Below are positions 1 to 5,131 of a stretch of 5,132 bases of DNA, one piece after another. Location of the stretch: the NCBI GenBank assembly GCA_946404705.1, contig CAMJES010000184.1, forward strand, positions 1 through 5,132, in the 5' to 3' direction. The stretch comes from an uncultured Ruminococcus sp. Lineage in GTDB: Bacteria > Bacillota > Clostridia > Oscillospirales > Ruminococcaceae. Position numbers and translations under genes: made by a program. Each line of letters opens with the position of its first letter. Position 1 is the stretch's first letter. The notes beneath the pieces were generated by a model. That model made no database searches and was not told where the DNA came from. It was given only the letters and a program-made list of their open reading frames with translations.

Positions 1-36
1 CTTTATATTTTCAATTAAGGGTTTAAATATAATCAT
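1..36 (-). CDS. Start of an unidentified gene, cut off by the window edge
   Basis: Only 12 codons are visible, reading MIIFKPLIENIK, and the frame is still open at position 1. The start is well supported: GGAGGAG (44-50) lies 7 bases upstream of the ATG at 34-36, and a near-consensus promoter lies at 75-103, implying a leader of about 32 bases. Twelve residues are too few to assign a family. The gene has its own promoter and follows the terminator of the acetyltransferase gene, so it is probably a separate transcription unit. The existence of a gene here is likely; its product is unknown. Confidence 0.7.
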   Translation of the reverse strand, partial: MIIFKPLIENIK

Positions 37-74
37 CAGAATACTCCTCCAAATTCCGATATATCGCTTTGCTT

Positions 75-103
75 ATTATATCAAAACCGCCGGTAAAAGT
101 CAA
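75..103 (-). promoter_or_regulatory. Sigma-A-type promoter of the truncated left-edge gene
   Basis: On the minus strand TTGACT (98-103) and TATAAT (75-80) are separated by exactly 17 bases. Transcription would start near 68-69 and run toward position 1. This is one of the best promoter matches in the window. Confidence 0.8.
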
Positions 104-118
104 TTCCGAAGACACGCA

Positions 119-152
119 AAAGTCCGAAAAGGCGTCAGTCTTTCCGGACTTT
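119..152 (-). terminator. Rho-independent terminator after the acetyltransferase gene
   Basis: AAAGTCCG (119-126) is the exact reverse complement of CGGACTTT (145-152). A few inner A-T pairs extend the stem past one unpaired base, and the loop is about 11 bases. In the minus-strand transcript the stem starts about 9 bases after the stop codon and ends in a short U run (UUUU then GCG). The modest U run is the only weakness. It separates this gene from the next promoter, whose -35 box is about 15 bases further on. Confidence 0.7.
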
Positions 153-161
153 ATATGTATG

Positions 162-905
162 TCAGCCTATAAGCTTTTTGAACGAATTGGCGTTAAGTAT
201 CGTATTTGAAACGAATTCGCCTTTGTAAAAATTCGCCCAGTTGTTGAATACACAAGGGGCGTTTTTCGCCTTTTCAAGTGTATCTATCTTTATAAAGTTT
301 ATCGCAATGCCGTTCTCTTCTGCATATTCGCTCAATTCACCGACTTCATATTCAACATAAGGACATTCGGTACTGTAATAGACCGTAAAATCCTCGCTGT
401 CTATCTTCATTTTTCTTGCATTGTCACAGAATTTCGGAGCTTCGCTATCATCAAAGCTCAAAGCCAACAGCTGATACTCGCCTATCTCGTCAACGACCGC
501 AAAGCCGTAATGCTCGAAGAACTTCTTTTCTCCGAGAAACGGTTTTTTCTTTTTGGAAACCAATGTGCAGATTCCGCTCATTCCCTTTTCCTTTGAATCC
601 GCAATCGCATATTCAAGCAGTTCTCCGCCGATGCCCTTTCCCTTGAAGCTTCCTGCGACCCAAAGGCAGTAAATGTACTCATAGTTTTTGCCGCTTATCG
701 GCACCCACGCCGTTTCGATCGGCTCATATTCAATGAACGTTTTTCCCCTCGCATTAAGCTTGCGGAAAACGTGACCGTCCGAAAGCTTGCTTTTTATCCA
801 TTTCTTTTTTCGGTCAACTCCTGCTTGGTGCTTTGGGTCACCGATAGCACAGCATATATGCTCGCTTTCAATATTCTCTGCGGTCAGGTTTATGTATTCA
901 TTCAT
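162..905 (-). CDS. YoaP-type GNAT N-acetyltransferase with C-terminal thioredoxin-like region
   Basis: The product is 247 residues, close to the length I recall for Bacillus YoaP (about 250). Residues 1-150 are a GNAT fold. The acetyl-CoA pyrophosphate loop is FKGKGIGG (87-94) in motif A, and FFEHYGF (129-135) is the usual motif B helix end. Residues about 170-247 have a thioredoxin-like layout: strand FTVYYS, ECPYVEY with one Cys (181) where a CxxC would be expected, a helix, strand INFIKID, a Pro (217), then GEFV and a closing helix. This tail matches the YoaP-like domain as I know it. The substrate is unknown and the protein should be cytoplasmic. An in-frame ATG lies 12 codons upstream (941), but GGAGAG (913-918), 7 bases before the ATG at 905, decides for the shorter form. 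A terminator follows directly. I see no convincing promoter upstream, so read-through from the small membrane protein gene is possible. Confidence 0.85.
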   Translation of the reverse strand: MNEYINLTAENIESEHICCAIGDPKHQAGVDRKKKWIKSKLSDGHVFRKLNARGKTFIEYEPIETAWVPISGKNYEYIYCLWVAGSFKGKGIGGELLEYAIADSKEKGMSGICTLVSKKKKPFLGEKKFFEHYGFAVVDEIGEYQLLALSFDDSEAPKFCDNARKMKIDSEDFTVYYSTECPYVEYEVGELSEYAEENGIAINFIKIDTLEKAKNAPCVFNNWANFYKGEFVSNTILNANSFKKLIG

Positions 906-912
906 TTCAATT

Positions 913-918
913 CTCTCC
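913..918 (-). promoter_or_regulatory. Ribosome binding site that fixes the acetyltransferase start
   Basis: GGAGAG on the minus strand, 7 bases before the ATG at 905. It lies inside the longer reading frame that begins at 941, so the first 12 codons of that frame are probably untranslated leader. Confidence 0.7.
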
Positions 919-949
919 ATTTCTGTCATCAATATCAGCATAGTTTAAC

Positions 950-970
950 GGGCGGATATGGAATCCGCCC
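950..970. repeat. REP-like perfect palindrome, 8 bp arms
   Basis: GGGCGGAT (950-957) and ATCCGCCC (963-970) are exact inverted copies around the loop ATGGA. It is GC-rich in an AT-rich spacer. No T run follows on either strand, so a terminator is unlikely. Its form (short, GC-rich, intergenic, flanked by a TAC on one side) fits a dispersed REP-like unit; I recall similar hairpins scattered in Clostridia genomes but cannot test copy number here. Confidence 0.5.
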
Positions 971-1008
971 TACAAAATACGTTTTTCTGCCGAAAATCGG
1001 AAAATAAA

Positions 1009-1278
1009 TTACGCATTAGTAATAAGGTAAACCGTCAGCGCGATAGCAAACAACCCCAGCGAAACCGCAAGCAAGCGAAGCGTAAGGTCGGTGATGATAT
1101 GCGCCTTCGGCGGCTTCTCGTTAGGCGAAAGCTCCGCAACAGCGCTTCGTGCCTCAAGTTCAAGCCGTCCGATAGGCTCGGTGCTTTTCCCGGGGCGAAT
1201 ATAAAGCACCGCCTTTTCAAAATAATCATTCTTCATTCCGCTTATTTCCACTATCCGTCTGTTAACGCCTTTTATCAT
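1009..1278 (-). CDS. Small hypothetical protein with C-terminal membrane anchor
   Basis: The product is 89 residues and I do not recognise a named family. Residues 1-60 are polar and soluble-looking: MIKGVNRRIVEISG, then a segment around NDYFEKAVLYIRPG (17-30), an acidic stretch, and a Pro/Lys-rich linker (SPNEKPPK). Residues about 64-86 form one hydrophobic segment (LTLRLLAVSLGLFAIALTVYLI) ending three residues before the C-terminus. This is the layout of a tail-anchored membrane protein with its N-terminal part in the cytoplasm. A start at 1293 is possible, but GGAG (1288-1291), 9 bases before the ATG at 1278, favours the shorter form and nothing resembling a ribosome site precedes 1293. 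The start codon lies only 19 bases from the end of a mobile element, so the original promoter may have been displaced. No conserved partner is visible nearby. Confidence 0.65.
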   Translation of the reverse strand: MIKGVNRRIVEISGMKNDYFEKAVLYIRPGKSTEPIGRLELEARSAVAELSPNEKPPKAHIITDLTLRLLAVSLGLFAIALTVYLITNA

Positions 1279-1305
1279 ACCTTTTTTCTCCATTCGTTAT
1301 ACTAA

Positions 1306-1416
1306 GGAAACGCTTATTAATACGTTTCAGCCGTTTTTCAAAATGTACTCAAAGTCGGAAACTCGTACATTTTTCAAAACGGCGAAACGAACGCTGCGCT
1401 TTAATCAGCGTTTTCC
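1306..1416. mobile_element. Inner palindromic MITE, 111 bp, flanked by TAA target duplication
   Basis: The ends are near-perfect inverted repeats: GGAAACGCTTATTAA (1306-1320) against GGAAAACGCTGATTAA (reverse complement of 1401-1416), with one inserted A and one mismatch. Pairing continues inward through CGTTTC/GAAACG, GCCGTTTT/AAAACGGC and ATGTAC/GTACAT, leaving a loop of about 16 bases (1349-1364). The right arm carries about 12 extra bases that form their own small hairpin (AACGCTG 1390-1396 with CAGCGTT 1406-1412). TAA at 1303-1305 and 1417-1419 flanks it as a 3-bp direct repeat. It has no coding capacity and must be moved in trans. A TNA-type 3-bp target is known for some IS5-family groups, but that assignment is only a guess. 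Confidence 0.75.
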
Positions 1417-1449
1417 TAATATCAAATCGTTCTATAGGCAAAGCCGACA

Positions 1450-1552
1450 GATAGAATAATCCAAGTAGGTAAACTTGTTTACCTTGGAGGGCGACCGCAG
1501 GAAGGCTTGCCGCCTTTCAAGGGAGCCTGACGCAGAATTGGATTATTATATC
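1450..1552. other. Structured core of the outer element, possible folded RNA or DNA
   Basis: Three sets of pairings fit together. The closing stem is GATAGAATAATCCAA (1450-1464) with 1538-1552, complementary at 14 of 15 positions. Hairpin one is AGGTAAAC (1467-1474) with GTTTACCT (1477-1484), perfect over 8 bp. Hairpin two combines GCG (1491-1493) with CGC (1531-1533), CAGG (1498-1501) with CCTG (1526-1529), and AAGGC (1502-1506) with GCCTT (1512-1516) around the loop TTGCC. Together they make a three-way junction on either strand. No promoter or terminator is obvious, so transcription is not shown; it may simply be the hairpin body of a mobile element. Confidence 0.4.
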
Positions 1553-1609
1553 CGAGGATTTAGTCTTACGGTTGATTTGATATTAGTATATAGATTTTCA
1601 AAGGTATTT

Positions 1610-1623
1610 TTGACGCGTGTCAA
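1610..1623. promoter_or_regulatory. Short palindrome TTGAC-GCGT-GTCAA, possible operator
   Basis: Five-base arms TTGAC (1610-1614) and GTCAA (1619-1623) surround GCGT, and a second GTCAA follows at 1625-1629. The sequence also offers TTGACA/TTGACC boxes on the minus strand, but no matching -10 box is found at a suitable distance. Function is uncertain. Confidence 0.2.
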
Positions 1624-1663
1624 GGTCAATATACAAGCTGTATTATAATTTTTCCGCTTTTTT

Positions 1664-1767
1664 ATGTGGAAAACTCGGTGGAAAATGGTGAAAACCTTGT
1701 TTAGACGGTGGAAAACTTAGTGGAAAGTGTGTAAAGCTGCGTAAAACCGTGAGGAAGTTTTCCACAT
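1664..1767. repeat. Iteron-like array of GTGGAAA motifs closed by an inverted copy
   Basis: GTGGAAA occurs at 1666, 1678, 1708 and 1720, with a degenerate GTGAAAA at 1688. Successive start distances are 12, 10, 20 and 12 bases. ATGTGGAAAAC (1664-1674) has an exact 11-bp inverted copy at 1757-1767. The inverted copy contains TTTTCCACA, one base from the DnaA box consensus TTATCCACA. No protein is credible across this stretch in either direction. Protein-binding array, decayed repeat or structured leader remain possible. Confidence 0.45.
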
Positions 1768-1813
1768 ATTCAAAACATATACAAATTTGATATGGAATAC
1801 ACGGTGTAAACTC

Positions 1814-1829
1814 ACCTTTACGCAAAGGT
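1814..1829 (-). terminator. Weak candidate terminator downstream of glgB
   Basis: ACCTTT (1814-1819) pairs with AAAGGT (1824-1829) around a 4-base loop, 11 bases past the glgB stop codon. The stem is only 6 bp, and the following minus-strand bases (GAGUUUAC) are a poor U run. It is the only hairpin directly after the gene, but it may not terminate efficiently. Confidence 0.3.
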
Positions 1830-1839
1830 AAAAGCCAAG

Positions 1840-3699
1840 TTAATTGTACTCAACCTCGTAAAGCTTTGCCGAAAACGGCGCAAAGGTGTCCTTGAACGAG
1901 TATTTATGCCGCTTATATGACTTTTCCTCTGCAATTATGGACGGCTTTTTCACGGTCGGAGTCCTTCCGCTGTAAATCTCGCTGTCGCTGTAAAGTATCT
2001 CACGGTAGCAAGCCTGCTCGTCAACGCCTATCGTATAATCCTCATAATTCCTATCCGAAAGATTAAGCACAACAAGAACCGCCCTGTTCGCCGCCATTCG
2101 CTGATAAACGTAAACGCAGTCCTCGGGAGCGTCGGCTTCAAGCCACTTGAAACAACCGCTGTTGTATTCGCCGTTGTGGAGCGCAGGATTTTCCATATAT
2201 ATCCTTGAAAGGTCGTTTACGAAACGTGCAAGTGAATCATGCATAGGATAACGCTTCATAAACCAGTCCTGCTGGCGTTCCTCTGTCCACTCTCTGAACT
2301 GACCGAACTCTCCGCCCATAAAGTTGAGCTTCTTTCCGGGATGTGTGTACATATATGCATAGAGCGCCCTTACCTGCGGAAATTTCACATCGTAATCTCC
2401 CCACATCTTCTGAATAATCGTAGCCTTGCCGTGAACATTCTCATCATGCGAAAGAGAAAGCAGATAAAGCTCGTTGTAGAAATACTGCATAGAGAATGTT
2501 ATCTTGTGATAATGCTGAGGACGCTCGGAGGGCGGTGTGCGGAAGAAATCAAGCGTGTCGTTCATCCAGCCCATATCCCACTTGTAATCAAAGCCAAGTC
2601 CCTCATACTCGGACGGCGCCGTAACTTTAAGGAAGTTGGTCGAATCCTCCGCCATTAAAAGCGCAGTAGGGTGAAGATGATGCAAGCCGCTGTTCATGCT
2701 GCGGATAAACTGTACAGCACCGTTGTTTACACCTCTGTTAGCGTCGCCCTGCCAGTAGATGATGTTGCTTATCGCGTCCATGCGTATTCCGTCAAAATGG
2801 AATTCCTCCAGCCAGTAGTTCGCCGCCGACTGCATAAAGCTTCGGGATTCGCCGCGGAAATAGTTGAAATTATATGTACCCCATTCGCTCGCGCCTGCGC
2901 CCGTGTTCGGATATTCATAAAGCGCAGTTCCGTCAAATTTTGAAAGCGCATACCAGTCGGTAGCCATGTGAACGGGAACAAAATCCGTTATAACGCCGAT
3001 ATTCGCCTTGTGACATTCGTTGATGAAATACTTTAAATCATCGGGCGAGCCGTATCGCGAAGTCGGCGCAAAAAATCCCGTCACCTGATATCCCCACGAA
3101 ACATCGGCAGGATGCTCGGAAAGCGGCATGACCTCAACATGGGTGTAATTGTTCTGTTTAAGATAACCGATAAGCTGCGGCGTGAGTTCACGGTAGCTGT
3201 ACCAGCGTTCCTCTATCGGAACATTAGGGTCAAAGTTTTCTCCGTCCGCTTCGTTTTCTTTAAGCTTCATTCTCCACGAGCCGAAGTGTATCTCATATAT
3301 GTTCATCGGCTTGTTGTAGGTGTTTCCCCTTGAATTCATCCATTCATCATCGTCAAAGCGAAAGCTTTTCAGATCGGTGATGTAGGACGCAGCATTCGGG
3401 CGAAGCTCCATTGCAAAGCCGTATGGGTCGCATTTGTCAACGGTTTCTCCGCCTGCTCCGTGAATACGGTATTTGTACATCTGACCTGCCCTTGCGCCGC
3501 TGATAAAAAGCGAGAATACACCGCCCGTACCCTCCTTGGTCATATAAGCACCTTTCCAGCCGTTAAATTCACCTATGACCTCGACCGCGCGCGCATTGGG
3601 CGCATATACGCGGAACATAACTCCGTCATATTCAAGATGTGCGCCAAAATATGTATAAGCGTCAAACGCTCTTCCTTCATAATAATCCTGTAAAATCAT
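1840..3699 (-). CDS. glgB: 1,4-alpha-glucan (glycogen) branching enzyme, GH13
   Basis: The enzyme cuts an alpha-1,4-glucan chain and re-attaches it by an alpha-1,6 bond, creating branches in cytoplasmic glycogen. The product is 619 residues, a complete short form without the extra N-terminal domain of the long enterobacterial type. A CBM48-like domain covers about 25-105 (FRVYAPNARAVEVIGEFNGW, 29-48). The GH13 barrel follows, with DFVPVH (239-244), GIRMDA (304-309, nucleophile D308, R306), AEDST (350-354, acid/base E351) and SHDENVHGK (417-425, D419). A beta-rich C-terminal domain runs from about 505. The DEN and DFVPVH sequences differ slightly from the usual DEV and DWVPxH. An ATG at 3735 is in frame, but it lies only about 9 bases from the predicted transcript start. 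AAGGAG (3706-3711), 6 bases before the ATG at 3699, fixes the shorter form. No other glg gene is visible, so glgB appears to be transcribed alone. Confidence 0.95.
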   Translation of the reverse strand: MILQDYYEGRAFDAYTYFGAHLEYDGVMFRVYAPNARAVEVIGEFNGWKGAYMTKEGTGGVFSLFISGARAGQMYKYRIHGAGGETVDKCDPYGFAMELRPNAASYITDLKSFRFDDDEWMNSRGNTYNKPMNIYEIHFGSWRMKLKENEADGENFDPNVPIEERWYSYRELTPQLIGYLKQNNYTHVEVMPLSEHPADVSWGYQVTGFFAPTSRYGSPDDLKYFINECHKANIGVITDFVPVHMATDWYALSKFDGTALYEYPNTGAGASEWGTYNFNYFRGESRSFMQSAANYWLEEFHFDGIRMDAISNIIYWQGDANRGVNNGAVQFIRSMNSGLHHLHPTALLMAEDSTNFLKVTAPSEYEGLGFDYKWDMGWMNDTLDFFRTPPSERPQHYHKITFSMQYFYNELYLLSLSHDENVHGKATIIQKMWGDYDVKFPQVRALYAYMYTHPGKKLNFMGGEFGQFREWTEERQQDWFMKRYPMHDSLARFVNDLSRIYMENPALHNGEYNSGCFKWLEADAPEDCVYVYQRMAANRAVLVVLNLSDRNYEDYTIGVDEQACYREILYSDSEIYSGRTPTVKKPSIIAEEKSYKRHKYSFKDTFAPFSAKLYEVEYN

Positions 3700-3705
3700 A
3701 ACGTT

Positions 3706-3711
3706 CTCCTT
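3706..3711 (-). promoter_or_regulatory. Ribosome binding site that fixes the glgB start
   Basis: AAGGAG on the minus strand, 6 bases before the ATG at 3699. The alternative start at 3735 has no such site and nearly touches the predicted transcription start, so the 12 extra codons are probably leader. Confidence 0.8.
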
Positions 3712-3750
3712 TTTGGAAACCTTTATAGCTTCCATAGCTTGATTAATAAT

Positions 3751-3779
3751 ATTATACCATAATCATTTCTGATTTTCAA
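3751..3779 (-). promoter_or_regulatory. Sigma-A-type promoter of glgB
   Basis: On the minus strand TTGAAA (3774-3779) and TATAAT (3751-3756) are 17 bases apart, placing the transcript start near 3744 and giving a leader of about 45 bases. The -35 box overlaps one arm of the inverted repeat at 3768-3810, which offers a way to control it. Confidence 0.75.
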
Positions 3780-3810
3780 GAAATTTGTGTAAATTAACAA
3801 CAAAATCAGA
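3768..3810. repeat. 9-bp inverted repeat over the glgB -35 region, possible operator
   Basis: TCTGATTTT (3768-3776) and AAAATCAGA (3802-3810) are exact inverted copies 25 bases apart. The first arm covers part of the glgB -35 box and the second lies just upstream of it, so a bound dimer or looped pair could block glgB. The region is very AT-rich, so a chance match is possible. Confidence 0.3.
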
Positions 3811-3880
3811 CATTTTTCGAATTTAGTCAAAATTTTTTTGTCAAAAATAAGCGTATGTCCTCCAAATTTATAAAACAGCC

Positions 3881-3909
3881 TTGATTTTCGGGCAGAAAAA
3901 TGTTACAAT
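3881..3909 (+). promoter_or_regulatory. Sigma-A-type promoter of fabV
   Basis: TTGATT (3881-3886) and TACAAT (3904-3909) are 17 bases apart. Transcription would start near 3916, giving a leader of about 34 bases. AT-rich runs upstream (3820-3870) could act as UP-type sequence. Confidence 0.7.
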
Positions 3910-3923
3910 GTAAATATATTACA
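3909..3923. promoter_or_regulatory. Palindrome at the fabV transcription start, possible operator
   Basis: TGTAA (3909-3913) and TTACA (3919-3923) are inverted around ATATA, starting at the last base of the -10 box and covering the predicted start site. A repressor bound here would block fabV. The sequence does not match the FapR or FabT site consensus as I remember them; no regulator is named. Confidence 0.3.
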
Positions 3924-3949
3924 CTATTTGAACGAAAAGGAGAACTTTT

Positions 3950-5131
3950 ATGGTAGTAAAACCTAAGATAAGAGGATTTATCTGCACAACAGCTCACCCG
4001 ACAGGCTGCGACGCAGCTGTAAAAGCGCAGATAGACTATGTTAAATCACAGCCTGCAGTTGACGGAGCAAAAAAAGTGCTTGTTATCGGCTCTTCAATGG
4101 GCTACGGACTCGCTTCAAGAATTTCCGCAGCCTTTTCCTGCAAAGCAGCAACTATCGGCGTTATATTTGATAAGCCCGGCACGGAAGGCAAAACAGGCTC
4201 AGCAGGCTGGTATAATACAGCCGCATTCGAAAAATATGCTCACGCAGAAGGACTTTATGCCAAGACAATAAACGGCGACGCCTTCTCTCAGGCAGTAAAG
4301 GACGAAGTCATCGACCTTATCAAAAAGGACTTCGGCAAGGTCGACCTCGTTGTGTATAGCCTCGCCGCTCCGAGAAGAACACTTGCAGACGGAACCACGG
4401 TATCCTCCGTACTTAAAACAACTTCGCAAAGCTATACCAATAAAACTATAGATATGCGCAATATGACCATTTCCGATATCACGATAGACCCCGCCACAGA
4501 GGAAGAGATTGACAATACCGTTAAGGTAATGGGCGGTGAGGACTGGTTCGACTGGATACAGCAGATGGAGCGTGAGAATGTCCTCGCAGAGAACGCCGTT
4601 ACCGTGGCATATTCCTATATCGGACCCGAGCTTACACATCCGATTTATTATGACGGCTCAATCGGCAGAGCGAAAGCACACCTCGCCGCAACCGCAGGAA
4701 TGATAAACAACGTCGTAAGCGGCGTTAAGGCGTATGTTTCCGTAAATAAAGCACTTGTAACACAGTCAAGCTCAGCAATCCCGATAGTACCGCTCTATAT
4801 CTCCATACTTTACAAGGTAATGAAAGAAGCAGGAAACCACGAAGGCTGTATCGAGCAGATGCAAAGACTTTTTGCCGAGAAGCTTTACAGTGGCAAGCCC
4901 GTGCCGACAGACAGCGAAAACCGAATCCGAATGGACGACCTTGAAATGCTGCCTGAGATCCAAGCGAAAGTCACCGAGCTTTGGAATAATATTTCCACCG
5001 AAACTCTTTCCGACTGCACAGATATCGCAGGCTATCAGCATGACTTCTCCGAACTGTTCGGATTTGATGTTCCGGGAATTGATTATGATGCAGACGTTGA
5101 TCCGATAGTACCTATCGAAAGCCTGCAATAA
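3950..5131 (+). CDS. fabV: FabV-type trans-2-enoyl-ACP/CoA reductase (NADH)
   Basis: The enzyme uses NADH to reduce the trans-2 double bond of enoyl-ACP in the last step of fatty-acid elongation; the close relatives called TER act on crotonyl-CoA. The product is 393 residues and complete, the usual family length. It opens with the family N-terminus MVVKPKIRGFICTTAHPTGC. The Rossmann loop is GSSMGYGLASR (47-57). The acidic residue D74 in VIFDKPG is the position linked to NADH preference, followed by the conserved SAGWYN (84-89). VMGGEDW (193-199) is characteristic. The catalytic pair is Y233 and K242, in the Y-x8-K spacing that distinguishes FabV from FabI. AAGGAG (3937-3942) sits 7 bases before the ATG, and a promoter lies at 3881-3909. 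The stop is one base from the window end. Fatty-acid synthesis is the default role; butyrate-type crotonyl-CoA reduction cannot be excluded from sequence alone. No other fab gene is in view. Confidence 0.95.
   Translation: MVVKPKIRGFICTTAHPTGCDAAVKAQIDYVKSQPAVDGAKKVLVIGSSMGYGLASRISAAFSCKAATIGVIFDKPGTEGKTGSAGWYNTAAFEKYAHAEGLYAKTINGDAFSQAVKDEVIDLIKKDFGKVDLVVYSLAAPRRTLADGTTVSSVLKTTSQSYTNKTIDMRNMTISDITIDPATEEEIDNTVKVMGGEDWFDWIQQMERENVLAENAVTVAYSYIGPELTHPIYYDGSIGRAKAHLAATAGMINNVVSGVKAYVSVNKALVTQSSSAIPIVPLYISILYKVMKEAGNHEGCIEQMQRLFAEKLYSGKPVPTDSENRIRMDDLEMLPEIQAKVTELWNNISTETLSDCTDIAGYQHDFSELFGFDVPGIDYDADVDPIVPIESLQ

Larger units (their letters stand above)
1298..1590. mobile_element. Outer MITE-like element with 17-bp terminal inverted repeats, interrupted by a second element
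   Basis: The right end (1574-1590) is the exact reverse complement of TATACTAATATCAAATC. The left end gives the same 17 bases when 1298-1305 (TATACTAA) is joined to 1420-1428 (TATCAAATC), that is, after removing the inner element and one TAA copy. The uninterrupted element would be 179 bp. It encodes no protein and contains nested inverted repeats, as a non-autonomous element would. Its own target duplication cannot be resolved, because the ends run into TA-rich flanks. The family is unknown. It lies between glgB and the small membrane protein gene. Confidence 0.7.

Noticed and set aside
958..1305. A 115-codon plus-strand frame
   Set aside because: It starts inside the 950-970 palindrome, has a basic, family-less product, and lies wholly opposite the better supported small membrane protein gene.
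1616..1649. A TATAAT at 1644-1649 as a plus-strand promoter
   Set aside because: There is no -35 box at 16-18 bases and no gene downstream on that strand before the glgB terminus.
1643..1825. A 60-codon minus-strand frame downstream of glgB
   Set aside because: It begins with TTG, has no ribosome binding site, and its low-complexity Phe/Pro/Ser-rich product merely translates the GTGGAAA repeats.
2239..2943. Plus-strand frames opposite glgB
   Set aside because: They are antisense shadows of a complete, motif-rich GH13 gene and have no ribosome binding sites or recognisable domains.
3785..3800. A Rex-like site (TTGTGTAAATTAACAA)
   Set aside because: Only the outer four bases of each arm pair, and the central spacing is two bases shorter than the Rex consensus TTGTTAA-N4-TTAACAA. 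Regulation of an NADH enzyme by Rex would make sense, but the match is too weak in AT-rich DNA.
3850..3867. A minus-strand Shine-Dalgarno-like GGAGG in the glgB-fabV spacer
   Set aside because: No ATG follows, and the nearest TTG frame stops after five codons.
4199..4639. A 146-codon minus-strand frame opposite fabV
   Set aside because: It is antisense to a complete FabV with catalytic residues in place; its Cys-rich product has no recognisable pattern.
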